Below are positions 22,445-43,629 of a DNA stretch of 64,000 nt, piece after piece. A program made the translations under genes and the position numbers. Under the pieces are notes generated by a model. The model ran no database searches, was not told the DNA's origin, and saw nothing but the letters and a program-made list of their open reading frames with translations. Position 1 is the first letter of the stretch. The number at the start of each line of letters is the position of its first letter. Location: the NCBI GenBank assembly GCA_951640195.1, contig OX621172.1, positions 744,001 through 808,000 on the forward strand, in the 5' to 3' direction. The stretch is from Porpolomopsis calyptriformis (lineage: Eukaryota; Basidiomycota; Agaricomycetes; Agaricales; Hygrophoraceae).

Positions 22445-24058
22445 ATGAGTACCCCCAATTACATAAAAGTCAAGGAATATGATGAGCATACGGCTACGCG
22501 AGACGACGGGCAACCCACATGGTCCGCTTGTCCGGGTGCCCCGAATGCAAGATCGTTATTTCAACGGACAAAATCTGCCATTATTAATGTTCCCCTATGC
22601 CTGGCGGGCCGGACGACGCCTTTCGCTGCCGTGATTATTGCCAAAGATATGCCCAATGGTGGGTTACCGTTACTTGACAGCTTGTTGTCCAGCGTTCGAA
22701 AGGCTACGAGTGGCATGCCCTACCAACTGCCATCACACCCAACCCTGGTTTGCTATGATCCATTGGGACTCTGTCCGAATGTTGGTGTTGGAATGTCCTC
22801 CGTTTGGGATGTCGTGGTAGCGGCCATGGCTGTCGCTACCAAAAATATCGCGGCTGAGCGTAATCCAGTCTCCAAAGTGCTGCCTGATCTCATCCAAACT
22901 CTCGTCTACTCTTTACACGGAAATGGCTCCCTCGATGTCGGCCGCCTTCGCCAATTCTTGGAATGCAGCTACCTGCGCTCGCAGGATCTATGTGCGAATA
23001 TTTTCACCGCCGCACTCTCCCTCCCCGGTCTCTTCCCGACTCACAGCATACCATATCTAACCGAGCAGGACTCCAGGATCTCATTGTCTTATCAACAAAT
23101 ACATGCCATTCTTGCCCATCAGTTACTCGGCACTTTGACTCCTCCCGTGGGTGGATTTGGTCCCCCTTCTTTCCTCTGTTGGTACACAGAACACAATCCT
23201 CACCCGGAGGCCGCGCAAGGATACCTCACCACATTGTTCGACTATTTCGCTAACCCACCAACACCGCTATCTTCGCCTGTTCAGTTCTATCTCTGTCACT
23301 CTACAGAAGCTGACATCTGGTCAGACTGTGATGTCCCAATCCAATTGTCTTTGAGAACTGTCAATCAGGAGAGCGAGCCTTCCGATGCTTCGGTACAACC
23401 CCCTCCCGCCATAGTCATTCATTCCAATCGTCATCCCGGGTTTGGCCCAAGTGGAACACAAGAAGAGCGGTTATTTTCGTCCTCCCTCTATCTCTGCCCC
23501 GTTGTGCTCTTTTGTCCCGGTCTGCCCTCTAATGCGGCACTGGTCACTTCCCCGATACCCGTCCATGCGGCATGGACCGGCCACAATCGCACGGCCCGTC
23601 TCACTTCGTTATTTCCCAGGTCCAGCCGCCCCAACCGCAGTTACATCTTGATGGACGCTCTCGAATTGGATATTCATGACTGTCCTACCACGGGATTGCC
23701 AGACTTAGCAGAGGGAAATGTCAAGCGTGAGCTGCGCAAGGTGTATGCCGGCTGTGTCGGACTGCGCAAGATGTTCCCCTACAACACCCCTCCCATTGAG
23801 TGCGGTGCATGGGGCTGTGGGGCCTTCGGTGGTAACGCGGTGGTTAAAGGGATCATTCTGGCCATGGCTAGTTCGCGTGCTGACGTTAAAATGGTGATGG
23901 TATTGCTCGAAGATCGATGTGAAGAATCGAAGCTAATCATGAAGGCGGTTGAAGCCGGCTTGACTGTGGGACGTATTATGTCAGTCGCGAGGAGTGAGGA
24001 GGCTCAAACATGTTCAACTGGAAACAGTTTTGTTCGCCTTCTCCTGGCAACGATGTAA
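22445..24058 (+). CDS. Poly(ADP-ribose) glycohydrolase-like protein
   Basis: A single uninterrupted frame of 537 residues. The C-terminal half matches the PARG fold: a catalytic loop with TQEERLFSSS (the QEE glutamates of the PARG signature), then SYILMDALELDI, NVKRELRKVYAG and CGAWGCGAFGGN. PARG cleaves ribose-ribose bonds in poly(ADP-ribose), reversing the modification made by PARPs. Departures: the GGG triplet that precedes QEE in canonical enzymes reads RHP here, although the G two residues later is kept. The gene is intronless among neighbours with 4-8 introns. It is divergent from arrestin-like gene 1, with only 18 bases between the start codons if both starts are right; a downstream Met in PARG (in KDMPNGG) is the alternative. 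Confidence 0.78.
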   Translation: MSTPNYIKVKEYDEHTATRDDGQPTWSACPGAPNARSLFQRTKSAIINVPLCLAGRTTPFAAVIIAKDMPNGGLPLLDSLLSSVRKATSGMPYQLPSHPTLVCYDPLGLCPNVGVGMSSVWDVVVAAMAVATKNIAAERNPVSKVLPDLIQTLVYSLHGNGSLDVGRLRQFLECSYLRSQDLCANIFTAALSLPGLFPTHSIPYLTEQDSRISLSYQQIHAILAHQLLGTLTPPVGGFGPPSFLCWYTEHNPHPEAAQGYLTTLFDYFANPPTPLSSPVQFYLCHSTEADIWSDCDVPIQLSLRTVNQESEPSDASVQPPPAIVIHSNRHPGFGPSGTQEERLFSSSLYLCPVVLFCPGLPSNAALVTSPIPVHAAWTGHNRTARLTSLFPRSSRPNRSYILMDALELDIHDCPTTGLPDLAEGNVKRELRKVYAGCVGLRKMFPYNTPPIECGAWGCGAFGGNAVVKGIILAMASSRADVKMVMVLLEDRCEESKLIMKAVEAGLTVGRIMSVARSEEAQTCSTGNSFVRLLLATM

Positions 24059-24197
24059 TGATGCTATATTCACGGCCGATATTATATGAGTTGAAGAATG
24101 CGAATCATGATGCAATGAGCATCCTATGGAGTTACTCGTGATAAAACAATATATATGATCATACAACAAATGCTAAACCACTGTCTGACCGATAACG

Positions 24198-25683
24198 TCA
24201 TCTATCATGAGGGCCGTGCAGGTCTACCCATGAATCTGTGACCAACTTGATGGGGCAAGCGTGCCGGTGCGTTATGAGAGGCGATCTCAGGGGATCAGAA
24301 GGCACCAAGGACAAGACTATGAAATCCTAGATGATTGGGTAAAGCCATGAGTGTGGACCCAAGGGAGATGCATTGCAACGCGACTAACTCTGACGGTTAG
24401 CTGGTCCATGAGAAAACCGCCGGCAGAGATGTCTTCCGTGCAGCGAACTTCTCCCTCCCAGTCAAGAACCTCTTCTTCGAGATTGGGATGTGATGCAGGA
24501 GGAGGTAAGGCCCTGACCGCAGCCTCACCGAGGACCAACGTGCGTGCGATCTGTTGTCCAAACACCTCCATTGTTACCTCACGCAAGAGGAAGACGCGTA
24601 GCGATATTGTTCCTGGACTGTTTTGAATCTTGAAAGAGTCCGAGCAAGAGGTGGTGGATGAGCAAGTGGGGCTGGAATCAGGTAGCAGAGCTCGTAGTGA
24701 GGGAAGAGGACCGGAGAGCTGTACGTGAAAGGGTATGGTATCCGAGATTCCATATATTCGAGCAGATGGGATAAAAAGCTTTTACACGGCCGACGGTGGA
24801 TTGTCAGCACATACGTCACAGAGAGTGAGGCAGGGAAACGTACGTTACAAATGATCGGCTTTAATCCAGAGTAGTAACGGACTTGCATTTTAGAGAGTAC
24901 CTGGTACCATTCTTCAGGGCCAGGTTTAAGGGTGGGGAAGAGCGACCCAAAAGGGAGAATGGGGCGAGCGGGAGACGACCGTGGACGGTATTCAATATTG
25001 ATGGTGAGACTGATCGGGAAGGCGGGGACATGTAAGAAGAGAATACGGGCATGAATTTTTAAGATGCTTACGTTTTTGATTTACTAAAAAATGGGATGCA
25101 GGTTGACTTCACGCGGATAATTACTGACAAGGTGTAAAAGCATTTGGCGAGAAAACCACCAGGTAGCGAGAATTCGTAAGAAGGGGGTAATGGGCGAAAT
25201 ATTCTCTTCTTCTTGTAGACAGAAGGGAACAAGCACGCAAAGTGATGTTCTTGAGGGCAGAATTCAGATGATGAACTCTTCCAAAGGGTGTACTTTTTGG
25301 ACACAAATGTCGTAGTCTGTGCAGACCTTTCCGAGGTCGCCAGACGTAAATGACCCTCGACCTGAAACTTGACTAATAAGCGAGTCGAGCTAACAGAGGG
25401 AGTGACATACCCTGAAGGCGACAGAGGAAACTCTTTCACGGTTTGCAACGGAAATAGTACCGTTTATGAAACCGTTTTGCCGATACAGTGGGCAGTTCGA
25501 GTCTCTGTCTTGTTCATTCAAGACGAGAGTGACATAACCTGAAGCTTTAGTATATTTTCCGGTCGGAGACACGCGTTGGCGAGGATGGCCAGTGTATTCC
25601 AATCGTTCCTCGTTCTCCAATGGTTCTGGAGAGTAGGACGGTGCTGGAGATGATTGGGTGTAGGGTGGTGAATCGATGGACAT
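24198..25683 (-). CDS. Arrestin-like (alpha-arrestin) protein 2
   Basis: Five exons (25683-25411, 25367-25072, 25009-24844, 24778-24389, 24326-24198) give 417 residues. The N-fold shows GFINGTISVANRERVSSVAF, FQVEGHLRLA, RPLPPSYEFSLPGGFLAKCF and YTLSVIIRVKS. The C-fold shows SARIYGISDTIPFHVQLSGP, RVFLLREVTMEVFG, DWEGEVRCTEDISAGGF and DFIVLSLVPSDPLRSPL. It resembles arrestin-like protein 1 in domain order and in the tail signature, but the exon positions differ, so the duplication is old. The N-terminus contains PPYTQSSPAPSYSP, which includes an SPPY-type element that could bind a WW domain. The likely role is a ubiquitin-ligase adaptor for transporter endocytosis; the cargo is unknown. Confidence 0.85.
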
Positions 25684-25942
25684 CGATAAAGGAGGCTATT
25701 GCCCTCACCATATACTTATTAATACGAGGAACGGTCCATTTGGCAAGTAGCGCTAAAATGACTCCACTCGTTGTTCCTGGGCGCCGGTGGTTTGGTGCAA
25801 TCTCGGTCCGCGTCGGTCCGCTCCCAGCACCCCTAATTCTTGAGCGACAGCATTCAAATACTTGCTGAGAGGAAACATCCAAGCTGATAGAATGCCATCG
25901 ATATTGCGGTCAAAGTGGCTGCTTCTGGGTACGATGAAGGCG

Positions 25943-26597
25943 TCAAGAAAGGTTCTTTGGTTGGACCAGCTCATCTGGCCTGGCAGCCCGAAGAAAGAGG
26001 TTTCTGAAGAACAGATGCCGTTTCAATCTATCCCAATCTTCATGGACCGTGCCAGCCAGGGATCAACAGGCTCTTATATATTGAAACCTTCCGCGATGCA
26101 AAATGGCTGAATGATTGACCACCAAGGTAAAGGTCATCAGTGCCTTATCACCCGCGAACTGCTGCAGGGCATCGCTCGATGTGCTAAAATGGAAAAATCG
26201 ACGGTGCTCAGAATGCCACTTTGCTCACATTATATGTTTGAGCAAGTGGTGGTTAAACCAGAGGCAAGTTTCGTATATTGTGGGATACAAGCATGCTAAC
26301 CTGTAATAAGATCCCCGTACATGTGTTATCGACGGTAGGATCCCACCCCACTGCAAGGGGAAAATTGAAACTCGAACACCATTCAAGGCGACATACCTCT
26401 AAAATCTTGCGGGTGCATGCGGCATAGGTGCTGGCGAGTACCTTGACAAGGTCTGGCGAGATCAGGGGTCTGAGCGTGCTAACGAATGATGGATATGATG
26501 GATATACATTGAGTGCTTTATTCACTCTTCGTATCTGCCCAGAGGTGGTGGGGAGTTGGACGCAAACTTGTTCCTCAGTCCATGTCATCCCAGGCAT
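25943..26597 (-). CDS. Hypothetical small spliced protein
   Basis: A proposed four-exon model (26597-26397, 26350-26301, 26183-26088, 26027-25943) gives 143 residues, with all phases and GT-AG sites consistent. The translation includes STLRPLISPDLVKVLAS, SSDALQQFAGDKALMTFTLV and HLFFRNLFLRAARPDE, which look protein-like but match no family I can name. No signal, membrane helix or repeat is evident. It sits between the membrane-protein gene (stop 26666) and arrestin-like gene 2 (start 25683) on the same strand. It could instead be 3' UTR or promoter sequence with chance open frames. Confidence 0.4.
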
Positions 26598-26665
26598 ATT
26601 AACACACCCATTGATGGGTAGCAAGAAATTAAATGAAAAATAAAAGCAAAGGTCCCAATAAAACG

Positions 26666-27679
26666 TCAAGATGTCGATGGTATGCGGTTCTCCAATGTTG
26701 CTAAAGTCTCTCCCAGTCTCCTAGCCCGGTCTGCATCCCGTATCTCCTCCCATCCCTCCTCGCGGCTCACATAACTGAGGGGTCGTCCACTCCGATCGCT
26801 CATGTCACTGCGCGGTCGTTGTGCCCGTAGACTTTCCCTCAGGAAACCGGCAAGGAGTAACGTACTTCCCCGCGTGTTGCCATACGCTGGCGGCGGTGGG
26901 GCTGCAATCAGATGGTCTTCCACATCACCTGTTCCGACCCCGCTCTGGGCTAAGGCCGCGGCATACGTTGGCAGTGATGGGCGGTTCCAAGGGGCGAAAC
27001 CCATGTAAGTACTGCCGTTTGGGTCGCGGGTCGGCACTATCTCGTCTCGATGGAGATACATGTATCGCTCGGCTCGGGTGTGGAAGATGCGGCGCTCAAG
27101 GAAGAGGAGCTGGCCTGTTGCGAGGATGCCGAAGAGAACGTGGATGAAGACGGTGGATGGGGGATTATCACTTTGAGATTGGCCACTCCCGTCTTGTCTT
27201 ATTCGTTTCGTGGCGAATACCCAAAGTAAGATGGTTCCAACCAGGACTAGGATATGAACTAGTAGGACTGCCCAACTTGTCAGACGAATCCCGAGGTATA
27301 TTGGTGATCTTTTGGATTTTAAAAAGGAGCTGTTTCTGGAATGAGTGGATGAGGAGTCGCTTTCTTCAGGGGGTGCGGATGAAGAGGGGGGATGATGCGG
27401 AGTGTGAGGACCTTCTCCTGTCGATGTCACGGGTGTGTCTCTATCAGCTGGGTGTCTGGCGGGTAAAGGGTCCGGGGTCTCATCGGGAGCACTCCCGTGC
27501 ATCTCGGGCTCTGATCCTTCTTGGTATCCAATCTCACCACGCTTGGTAGGTAAAGGCCCAGCCTGTGGTCGCACCTCTGAGTGTGCCAACGTAGCTAGGG
27601 TGGACGTAGAGGTTGATGTTGGTGCTGGCTGTGAAGGACCTGGAGGTGAAAGGGAGGAAGAGGAAGTTGAGGACGCCAT
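26666..27679 (-). CDS. Two-helix membrane protein, unknown function
   Basis: A single exon of 337 residues. The first 120 residues are Ser/Pro/Thr-rich and low-complexity. Two hydrophobic helices follow (ILVLVGTILLWVFA near 145, and VFIHVLFGILATGQLLFLER near 180). Next comes a conserved-looking stretch with RAERYMYLHRDEI, TYMGFAPWNRPSLPTYAAAL and PPPAYGN, then a charged C-terminus. The PPPAY and TYAAAL elements suggest cytosolic tails with short binding motifs; PPPAY is a PPxY-like ligand for WW domains, as in ubiquitin-ligase adaptors. I do not recognise the family. It is divergent from the phospholipase D gene with 529 bases between starts. Confidence 0.7.
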   Translation of the reverse strand: MASSTSSSSLSPPGPSQPAPTSTSTSTLATLAHSEVRPQAGPLPTKRGEIGYQEGSEPEMHGSAPDETPDPLPARHPADRDTPVTSTGEGPHTPHHPPSSSAPPEESDSSSTHSRNSSFLKSKRSPIYLGIRLTSWAVLLVHILVLVGTILLWVFATKRIRQDGSGQSQSDNPPSTVFIHVLFGILATGQLLFLERRIFHTRAERYMYLHRDEIVPTRDPNGSTYMGFAPWNRPSLPTYAAALAQSGVGTGDVEDHLIAAPPPPAYGNTRGSTLLLAGFLRESLRAQRPRSDMSDRSGRPLSYVSREEGWEEIRDADRARRLGETLATLENRIPSTS

Positions 27680-28208
27680 TGAAGTGAGAGATGGGGGAAA
27701 AGAAAGAAAGTGCGCCGGGCAAATTTATGTCGACTTTTGGCGACGGGTTCGGTAAGAAAGAGAGAAATGAAAGGAGATTAGTTCGGAAGGGGCACCATGA
27801 TGGATGTCAATCGTTGTTAAGCCATTCAGCTGTGGCTGAGGTAAGCTCGTGACCATAAGGTCACGACGATTTCTGTACGGGCCTTAGAAAGCAGCAGTTA
27901 CGGACGTCTTTCACAGATGCCAGATCCTGGCTGATTGACAAGGAAGTGGCTTGGTGAGCGAAGGAGCAAAGCACTTACCTGAAGAGTGCCACGACGTGAA
28001 TACTCCCCGGCTAAGCTATGCTGGCTACAGAACACAGGTAGTCCGAGATTTCGTTGAGCATTATATGAATGGTCGGGCTGAGTGTTGACTCAGAAAGAGA
28101 CTTTCAAGTCCCAGGGTGTTGATCATTTTTAAGTGCCTCGTCGCTGTAGCATAAATATGGTCATGACGACTGCGTTCTGATCAATTCGACATCTCGCTCT
28201 TCGTTCTA
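27680..28208. promoter_or_regulatory. Region between two divergent genes
   Basis: 529 bases separate the starts of the two-helix membrane protein (minus) and phospholipase D (plus). Short imperfect palindromes around AGGTCACGACG (27859) and TTGAGCATTATATGAATGG (28055) are visible, with a possible TATA-like word ataaatatgg at 28152, about 57 bases before the phospholipase start. No long open frame is present. The assignment as promoter sequence rests on position. Confidence 0.4.
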
Positions 28209-31200
28209 ATGTCGCTTGTGCTGTCTGATATTACACTTGCGGATGATCCGACTTCATTTGTCGACAACGACCCGAACGATCAACCAACCGTCCCACCCTA
28301 CACCAAACCCAACATACAGATCGAAACTGCGGGCGCATCTTTCACTAAATTCAAATTTAGGGGCTTACAAGACACTCCTTCCGCAAGGACTGGCCCACCT
28401 CGCTCTTTGTCTTATCATTTCTCAAATCCCCGCACCCCTGGCCCATCGCGGAGCAACACCTACCCGGAGGAAGTGGAACTGCTCGAACCAGAACACGGAA
28501 CTGGGTCCCCGTTTGCTCTTATTTCCGTGGATTCGGAATTTCGGGGTGCTCTTGAGCTTGGGAGCTTAGGGCGGGACAGGAAGGGGAAGCGGAGAGAGAA
28601 AAGGCATCTCGAGGACATTTGGAATACCAGGCCGCCTTTGGACTTGGAGCTTGGAAAGGCCAAAAAACCAGACCGTAGTTCCCCGAAAAACGGAATTGAC
28701 GCAAACGATGATCACAGAGAAGAGTCTCCGCGCAGGAAAGGAACGCCCCCTCACTCCCCTACCAAAGTAGGATGGAATCGACTGCGTTCATTACTTCCCA
28801 ATGTCGTCAGTCAGGCTAGTTTCACTCCTGCAGATCCCTCATGTGTCACTTCTTATTCCGTCAACATCACCGACGAACTTATCACCGGAGGCCTTTCGAC
28901 ACTCATGCTGCGACTCTGGTTCGAACGGGACGAAAAAAATCACAGGCGTCTACCCCTACTTTTCCACCGTCTCCGTCTTCGAGTCAGCGACAGCCTTCAT
29001 CCTCTTCATGCCAACAGCTCTGTTTTCCGTATCGAATGCGAGTATGCCAATGGAACTGTACGTTGGGTCATATACCGCCAACTTCGCGATTTCCTCTCCC
29101 TCCACGCCCATTACGCCTTCTCAAATGCATTCAACCATAACGCCGATAAACTCCCTCAATTCCCGCGCACCAGTGCGTAAACCTCTCGTTTCCCGAAGAA
29201 TGGTTTTAACCAATCTATTTAGGTCTTCCCTACTTCAAATTCCTCAAAAAAGAGCTACGTGAGAAGGGTAAGGAAATGGGGAGAGTGGAATTCGCACGTA
29301 TGCAGCGAGAGGCGCTAGAAAACTATCTCATTAACCTCATCCGTGCAGTGGTAGATTGAATATTTCCCTCTCTGTTGTTGTCGCTAATATCATCTCACTA
29401 GATGTTCCATCCTTCTGCGAACCGGTTAGCAGGCTTCCTCGAGGTCAGTGCCTTGTCGATATCTTTGGCCCGATCTGGTGGTTTCCAGAGCAAAGCTGGT
29501 TTCCTACGGATCAAAGCTTCAGGCAACAAGGGTGCCGGATTTGGACGAAAATCTACAAGTTGGTCAGAGAGGCAGGCATCGAGGTGGTGTGCTGTTCGAG
29601 AAAGTTATTTGGTTGTTCTCGAGGAACTCGGGGAGGTGGGTTTAAAACGGACGCCTCCTGGACGATGATTAATGTGTCGGGGACTAGCTTGTCATCTGGG
29701 AGGTGTTTTTATTCGACGCGGATTTCAAAATCGAGCGCCCTAAACGATACTACCGTCGGCCACTCAACATATTCCACTCAGAGAGTCACAAGGAAAGCTA
29801 CACGGAGAGTATCGATGACGGTGGGAAGCTAAAAAGGCATGCGACAGATGACCATGTAGATCGTTCGTCAGTAATGGGGACCATACGACATCGTCTTTCT
29901 CGTGTATTTCCCCATTGGCACCGCCACAGCGAACAGCAAATTGGAGGACAAGATGCTGCATCACCTTCTTCACCCAACGATCACGACCCTGCTATTTCGC
30001 CGAGTAGGGTTTCATTGTCTTCCGCTTCTTCTCGCGCGCCTACACCTATGCTGGATCCTTCCACGAATACTAATCCACTCTCAAGTGCTGATGAACGACC
30101 TGATCAAATGGCTGAAAAACTTGTGGACACGAACGCCAATGACCAGAAGACACAAAAGAGCACCGTGGATGTTTCGAAGCATACATTTTATATCGAGAAT
30201 TCTCAGATGCGCCTGAAGCTGTTTGCACGCAATCAAGTATGTTCCCATCTTCTGTGAAATTCACATTTTGGATGGTCTGTTGGCAGCGGCAAATGCAACA
30301 ATGGATAACGGCCCTAGAAAAGGTTGCCGGACATTCAACTTGGGGTCGAAGAAACCGGTTTGATAGTTTTTCTCCCGTTCGATTGAACGTTGCTGCTCAG
30401 TGGCTTGTTGATGGGGTGAGTTGCGACAATTATACCAATGTCGCTAAAGTTAAAACATCACAGCGTGACTATTTCTGGAACCTTTCGCGCGCGATTTTGC
30501 TTGCTCGAGATACCATCTACATTCATGATTGGTGGCTATCGCCAGGTATGGGTGTGAGTTTTGTCGGATAGACGGGATCAGTCATTTTCTATTCCCTGCA
30601 GAACTTCAGCTACGGCGGCCAGACAAACCAAAGTATCGGCTGGATAATCTTCTGGAAAGAAAGGCAAAGGAAGGCGTCAAGATTTACATTATACTTTAGT
30701 GAGTTACAATGAAGCATCTTTGCGCAATCGCTAAATCCTCCGGACGATATAGCCAGGAGGTTTCCAATCGAACGACACCCGTCGACAGCAAGTAAGAATG
30801 TGTCCTTCTGCCCTTTTGGTCACAACTTAGAATCGGGAATGGCTAGTTATGCCAAACAGAGATTGACGTCTTTACACCCCAACATCATGCTTCAACGCTC
30901 CCCATCCCATTTCCAAACTGGTACATTCTATTGGGCCCATGTGAGTTTATTGCTTGTATTTGCAAATTTCAACTTATCGGTTGGATCGATCGAACTTTAG
31001 CACGAGAAGTTGTGTATTGTTGACCAAACCATCGCGTTTATGGGTGGTATCGATCTCTGTTTTGGAAGGTGTTTGACTTTACCAGTCTGGATGAGCCATC
31101 ATTAATCGTATCTGCAGATGGGACACTCCTCAGCATGTTCTGGTAGATGATCCAGATCCTGGTATCGAGCAAAGCACAATTTGGCCTGGTATCTTGATAT

Positions 31201-34016
31201 CCCTATATTGCCCAAACCGGTATCATCTCACATTCCATTGCACAGGAAAGGACTACAGCAACCCGCGTATATTAGATTTCCACACATTGCATAAGCCGCA
31301 TGAGGATTTATATGACCGATCGAAAGTTCCTAGAATGCCTTGGTAACCGCTTTCTCATGCATGCCAGAGAACATATTGTTGATAAAAGTCCTCAGGCACG
31401 ACGTAGGAATTCAGGTGGTTGGTCAGCCTGCCCGCGACTTGGCTCGCCATTTTGTTCAAAGGTTCTTCCGACTCGATCCTTGAAATTTGCGATGTCAGCT
31501 TACACAACTCTAGGTGGAACTTTCTGCTGAGAATCAAGGTAAATCATTGTGATTTCCGTGTTGTCGACGCCTTGAATGATAAGCTCAGAATCATACTCGA
31601 GTAATGCCCTTCTTGCTGCCACCTCCTGAATTTAGACCCGGGGAACTCGAGCTGCTGGGTCTGACCGGCACATGCGAGATGCAAATCTGTCGATCCGCCG
31701 GTCCATGGTCCATGGGTACTCCAAATAAGACCGAGCATTCGATCCAGAACGCGTACATCAAATGTTTGTCCTTCATAATTGACTATCTAGAGCCGGAGGA
31801 TGATGTCCACGACAGCCATTCAGATGTCAGAACACTTTGTCTACATCGAGAACCAATTCTTTATCACCTCGTAAGGCTTCCTTTCTGAGCCAGATAGGTT
31901 GAATAACGTGTTAAACAGTACCATCGTAAATGACATCAAGGTCGAGAATCAAATTGGCGACGCCCTGGTGAATCGCATAATCCAGGCTCATCGCCAAGGT
32001 TCTCGTTGGAGGTGTTGTCTAGTCATTCCTACGTTACCAGGCTTTTCCTTCCCTGTCGACCATAGCGATGCAAGTGCTGTGCGTCAACCAATTCTAATAT
32101 GCACCACCACATTGATAGAACCTTTCGTTTTTGATCAGCTTCGTCTTATCCTGGAACTTCAGAACCGCTCTATTTCTCGAGGTCCCAATTCCATCTTTGG
32201 TCGATTAAGAAAGGAGGGAATCAACGTAAGTTTCTCATTCATATTATCTTCTCGATACAAAATCTGATGTGTGATTCAGCCTGATGATTATATATCTATC
32301 TTTGCACTCCGTAAATGGGCTAAACTACGCGGAGATGTTCTAACAACGGAACAAGTAGGATTTTCTGAATGGGTTACAGTTACGGCGTGCACTAATGACG
32401 AATCGTCGCAGATTTATATTCATGGAAAGACATGTATTGTAGATGACCGTCTCGTCATCATCGGGAGTGCAAACATCAATGAACGATCTCTGCGCGGTGA
32501 TCGGGACTCAGAGATAGCAGCAGTGATTAGAGATACCGATATGATTGACTGGTGAGTAATTGTATTTGAATCAGAGTCTGTGTTAACATGGTCAAAGTAC
32601 GATGGCTGGAAAGCCATTCAAAGTGGGACGTTTTGCACATACGCTACGAGTTCGGTTAATGCAAGAACATCTCGGTGTCGATGTTGACGCTCTATCAGAC
32701 GAGGGTCCGATGAGTGCTGAACCAGCGACGCCTGAATATGACCCAAAGGCCTCGGATTCAAGTGTCGATCGCGCAATGGATCGAGAAGGAGCGAATTCCA
32801 CTCCTCGGGTACCCTCCAACAAGTTAGTTCGACATGCAATCGAAGGTATGAGTGTTCCCTATTTTGATAGTTCGTCGTGTAACTGGTAACATTGCGTCTA
32901 CTTCTGCAGGGGAACACCTCAATGCTCAAAACCTTGATGGAACAGTTGGGAATAAATCCAATGTTCCCGACATCAGCTTTCCCCATCACCATAGCAAGAG
33001 GGGGTATGCCTTTTCGAGCCTGGTGTTGCCTGCACTCGAAACAAAACACATCGAGGAAAATCGCCCACCGAAAGCAGAAGTAAATGATGACCCAACGATC
33101 GACAAGGTACAACGGGAGGCTAGTCTAGACACTCCAAATCACGCCCCTTCATTAGCCACGCTACAGACCGGGAATTCTCCAGAAGCAGTCATGCCAAATT
33201 GTGAACTCCACCGTTCCCCTGTGCCTAGTTTGAGATCCTTGGCAGCCAACGATCGTTCCCCTGACGTGGAACCGAAATCAGCGACGCGCAGCCTCCCTCA
33301 GAAGCATCCCGTCGGCCATTTGGGTGATAAATCATGGACTTTATCGACTCCAACGCCTCACGTAGACCCTCAAGGATTCGAGGATCCCATTTCGGATGAA
33401 TTCTGGATAAACGTTTGGGTGGCATCAGCAGACCATAATGTTTGTGTCCATCTCTTAGCTGCCAAGTTTGTGCTGAGATGCTCGTTTAGACTAAGATCTT
33501 TAGAAAAGTTTTTCACGCCGTACCCGATGACGAGATAAAGACGTGGAGGCAGTATAGGGAGTTTGTGGCGCACCATGAACGCCTAAGCATGCCGGCGAGT
33601 ATTATCGTTCGATTTCGGAGATTTAGGCTGACTGCCATCTCAGATGCATGATGCCTCAGCTAACTCGTCTGTTACGCCAATTCACGAGACAGGAGTAGGC
33701 GATCCTTCTGGACCTCCTCCCCAGCCACCACTGCCGGAACACGTCCGCGGACACAAGGGTTTCGAGAAGGGCGAGCGAGAAAATATGGAAAGGCTCTTGG
33801 AGGAACTATGTGGCCACCTAGGTGATTCGTGAAGCTAAACCACTGATTGGCGCGCTGACAAAATTTTGGCAGTCCTTTATCCACTTCAATTCTTGGAAGG
33901 AGAGGACAACGCAAATAACTTTTTATTCAACGCAGACAGGTGTGTTCTTCCGTCTTAATGCATAGGATACTTGACCAAATCATTACAGATTACTCCCTCT
34001 TGTAATTTATAATTAG
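28209..34016 (+). CDS. Phospholipase D (PX-PH-HKD type, Spo14/PLD1 family)
   Basis: I resolve 26 exons whose phases all close, giving about 1492 residues. Main exons: 28209-29172, 29223-29350, 29402-29635, 29688-30236, 31589-31763, 32598-32845, 32910-33439, ending 33989-34016. Domains in order: Ser/Pro-rich start; PX domain ([16 protein letters not shown] ... LPQFP); PH domain (KAGFLRIKA ... [12 protein letters not shown]); HKD motif 1 [10 protein letters not shown] (about 30938-31030, split by an intron after the first His); HKD motif 2 [11 protein letters not shown] (about 32415-32450) followed by [18 protein letters not shown]. It hydrolyses phosphatidylcholine to phosphatidic acid and choline, with PX/PH lipid binding steering it to membranes for vesicle traffic. 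Motif 2 is HGK where most have HSK. The C-terminal segment ([14 protein letters not shown]) is also family-like. Confidence 0.92.
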
Positions 34017-34219
34017 TTTGTGGCAAAACCAACCTCATTAAAAATTATTTCAGGCGCATGTATGTACAGTATTTTGTTTACAATAATTTCAGTACAACCT
34101 GTCGTCCACCCTTGCTGGTACTAGGAGGGTAGACTACGGATGGTTTACTGTTGGCTTCGAGCATTTGGTCGCGCATCGCATCACGTGCAAACATTCCTTA
34201 GTCAGCGCCCACCGACTCA

Positions 34220-43529
<9,310 letters not shown>

Positions 43530-43629
43530 TTTAATCTATTGTATCCACCATTGTATCCATTCATGAAACCGGCCATGTCGGCTCCATTGGAGGACTCGAA
43601 ATACATCTCAGTCTCACAGTCTTTCCATC

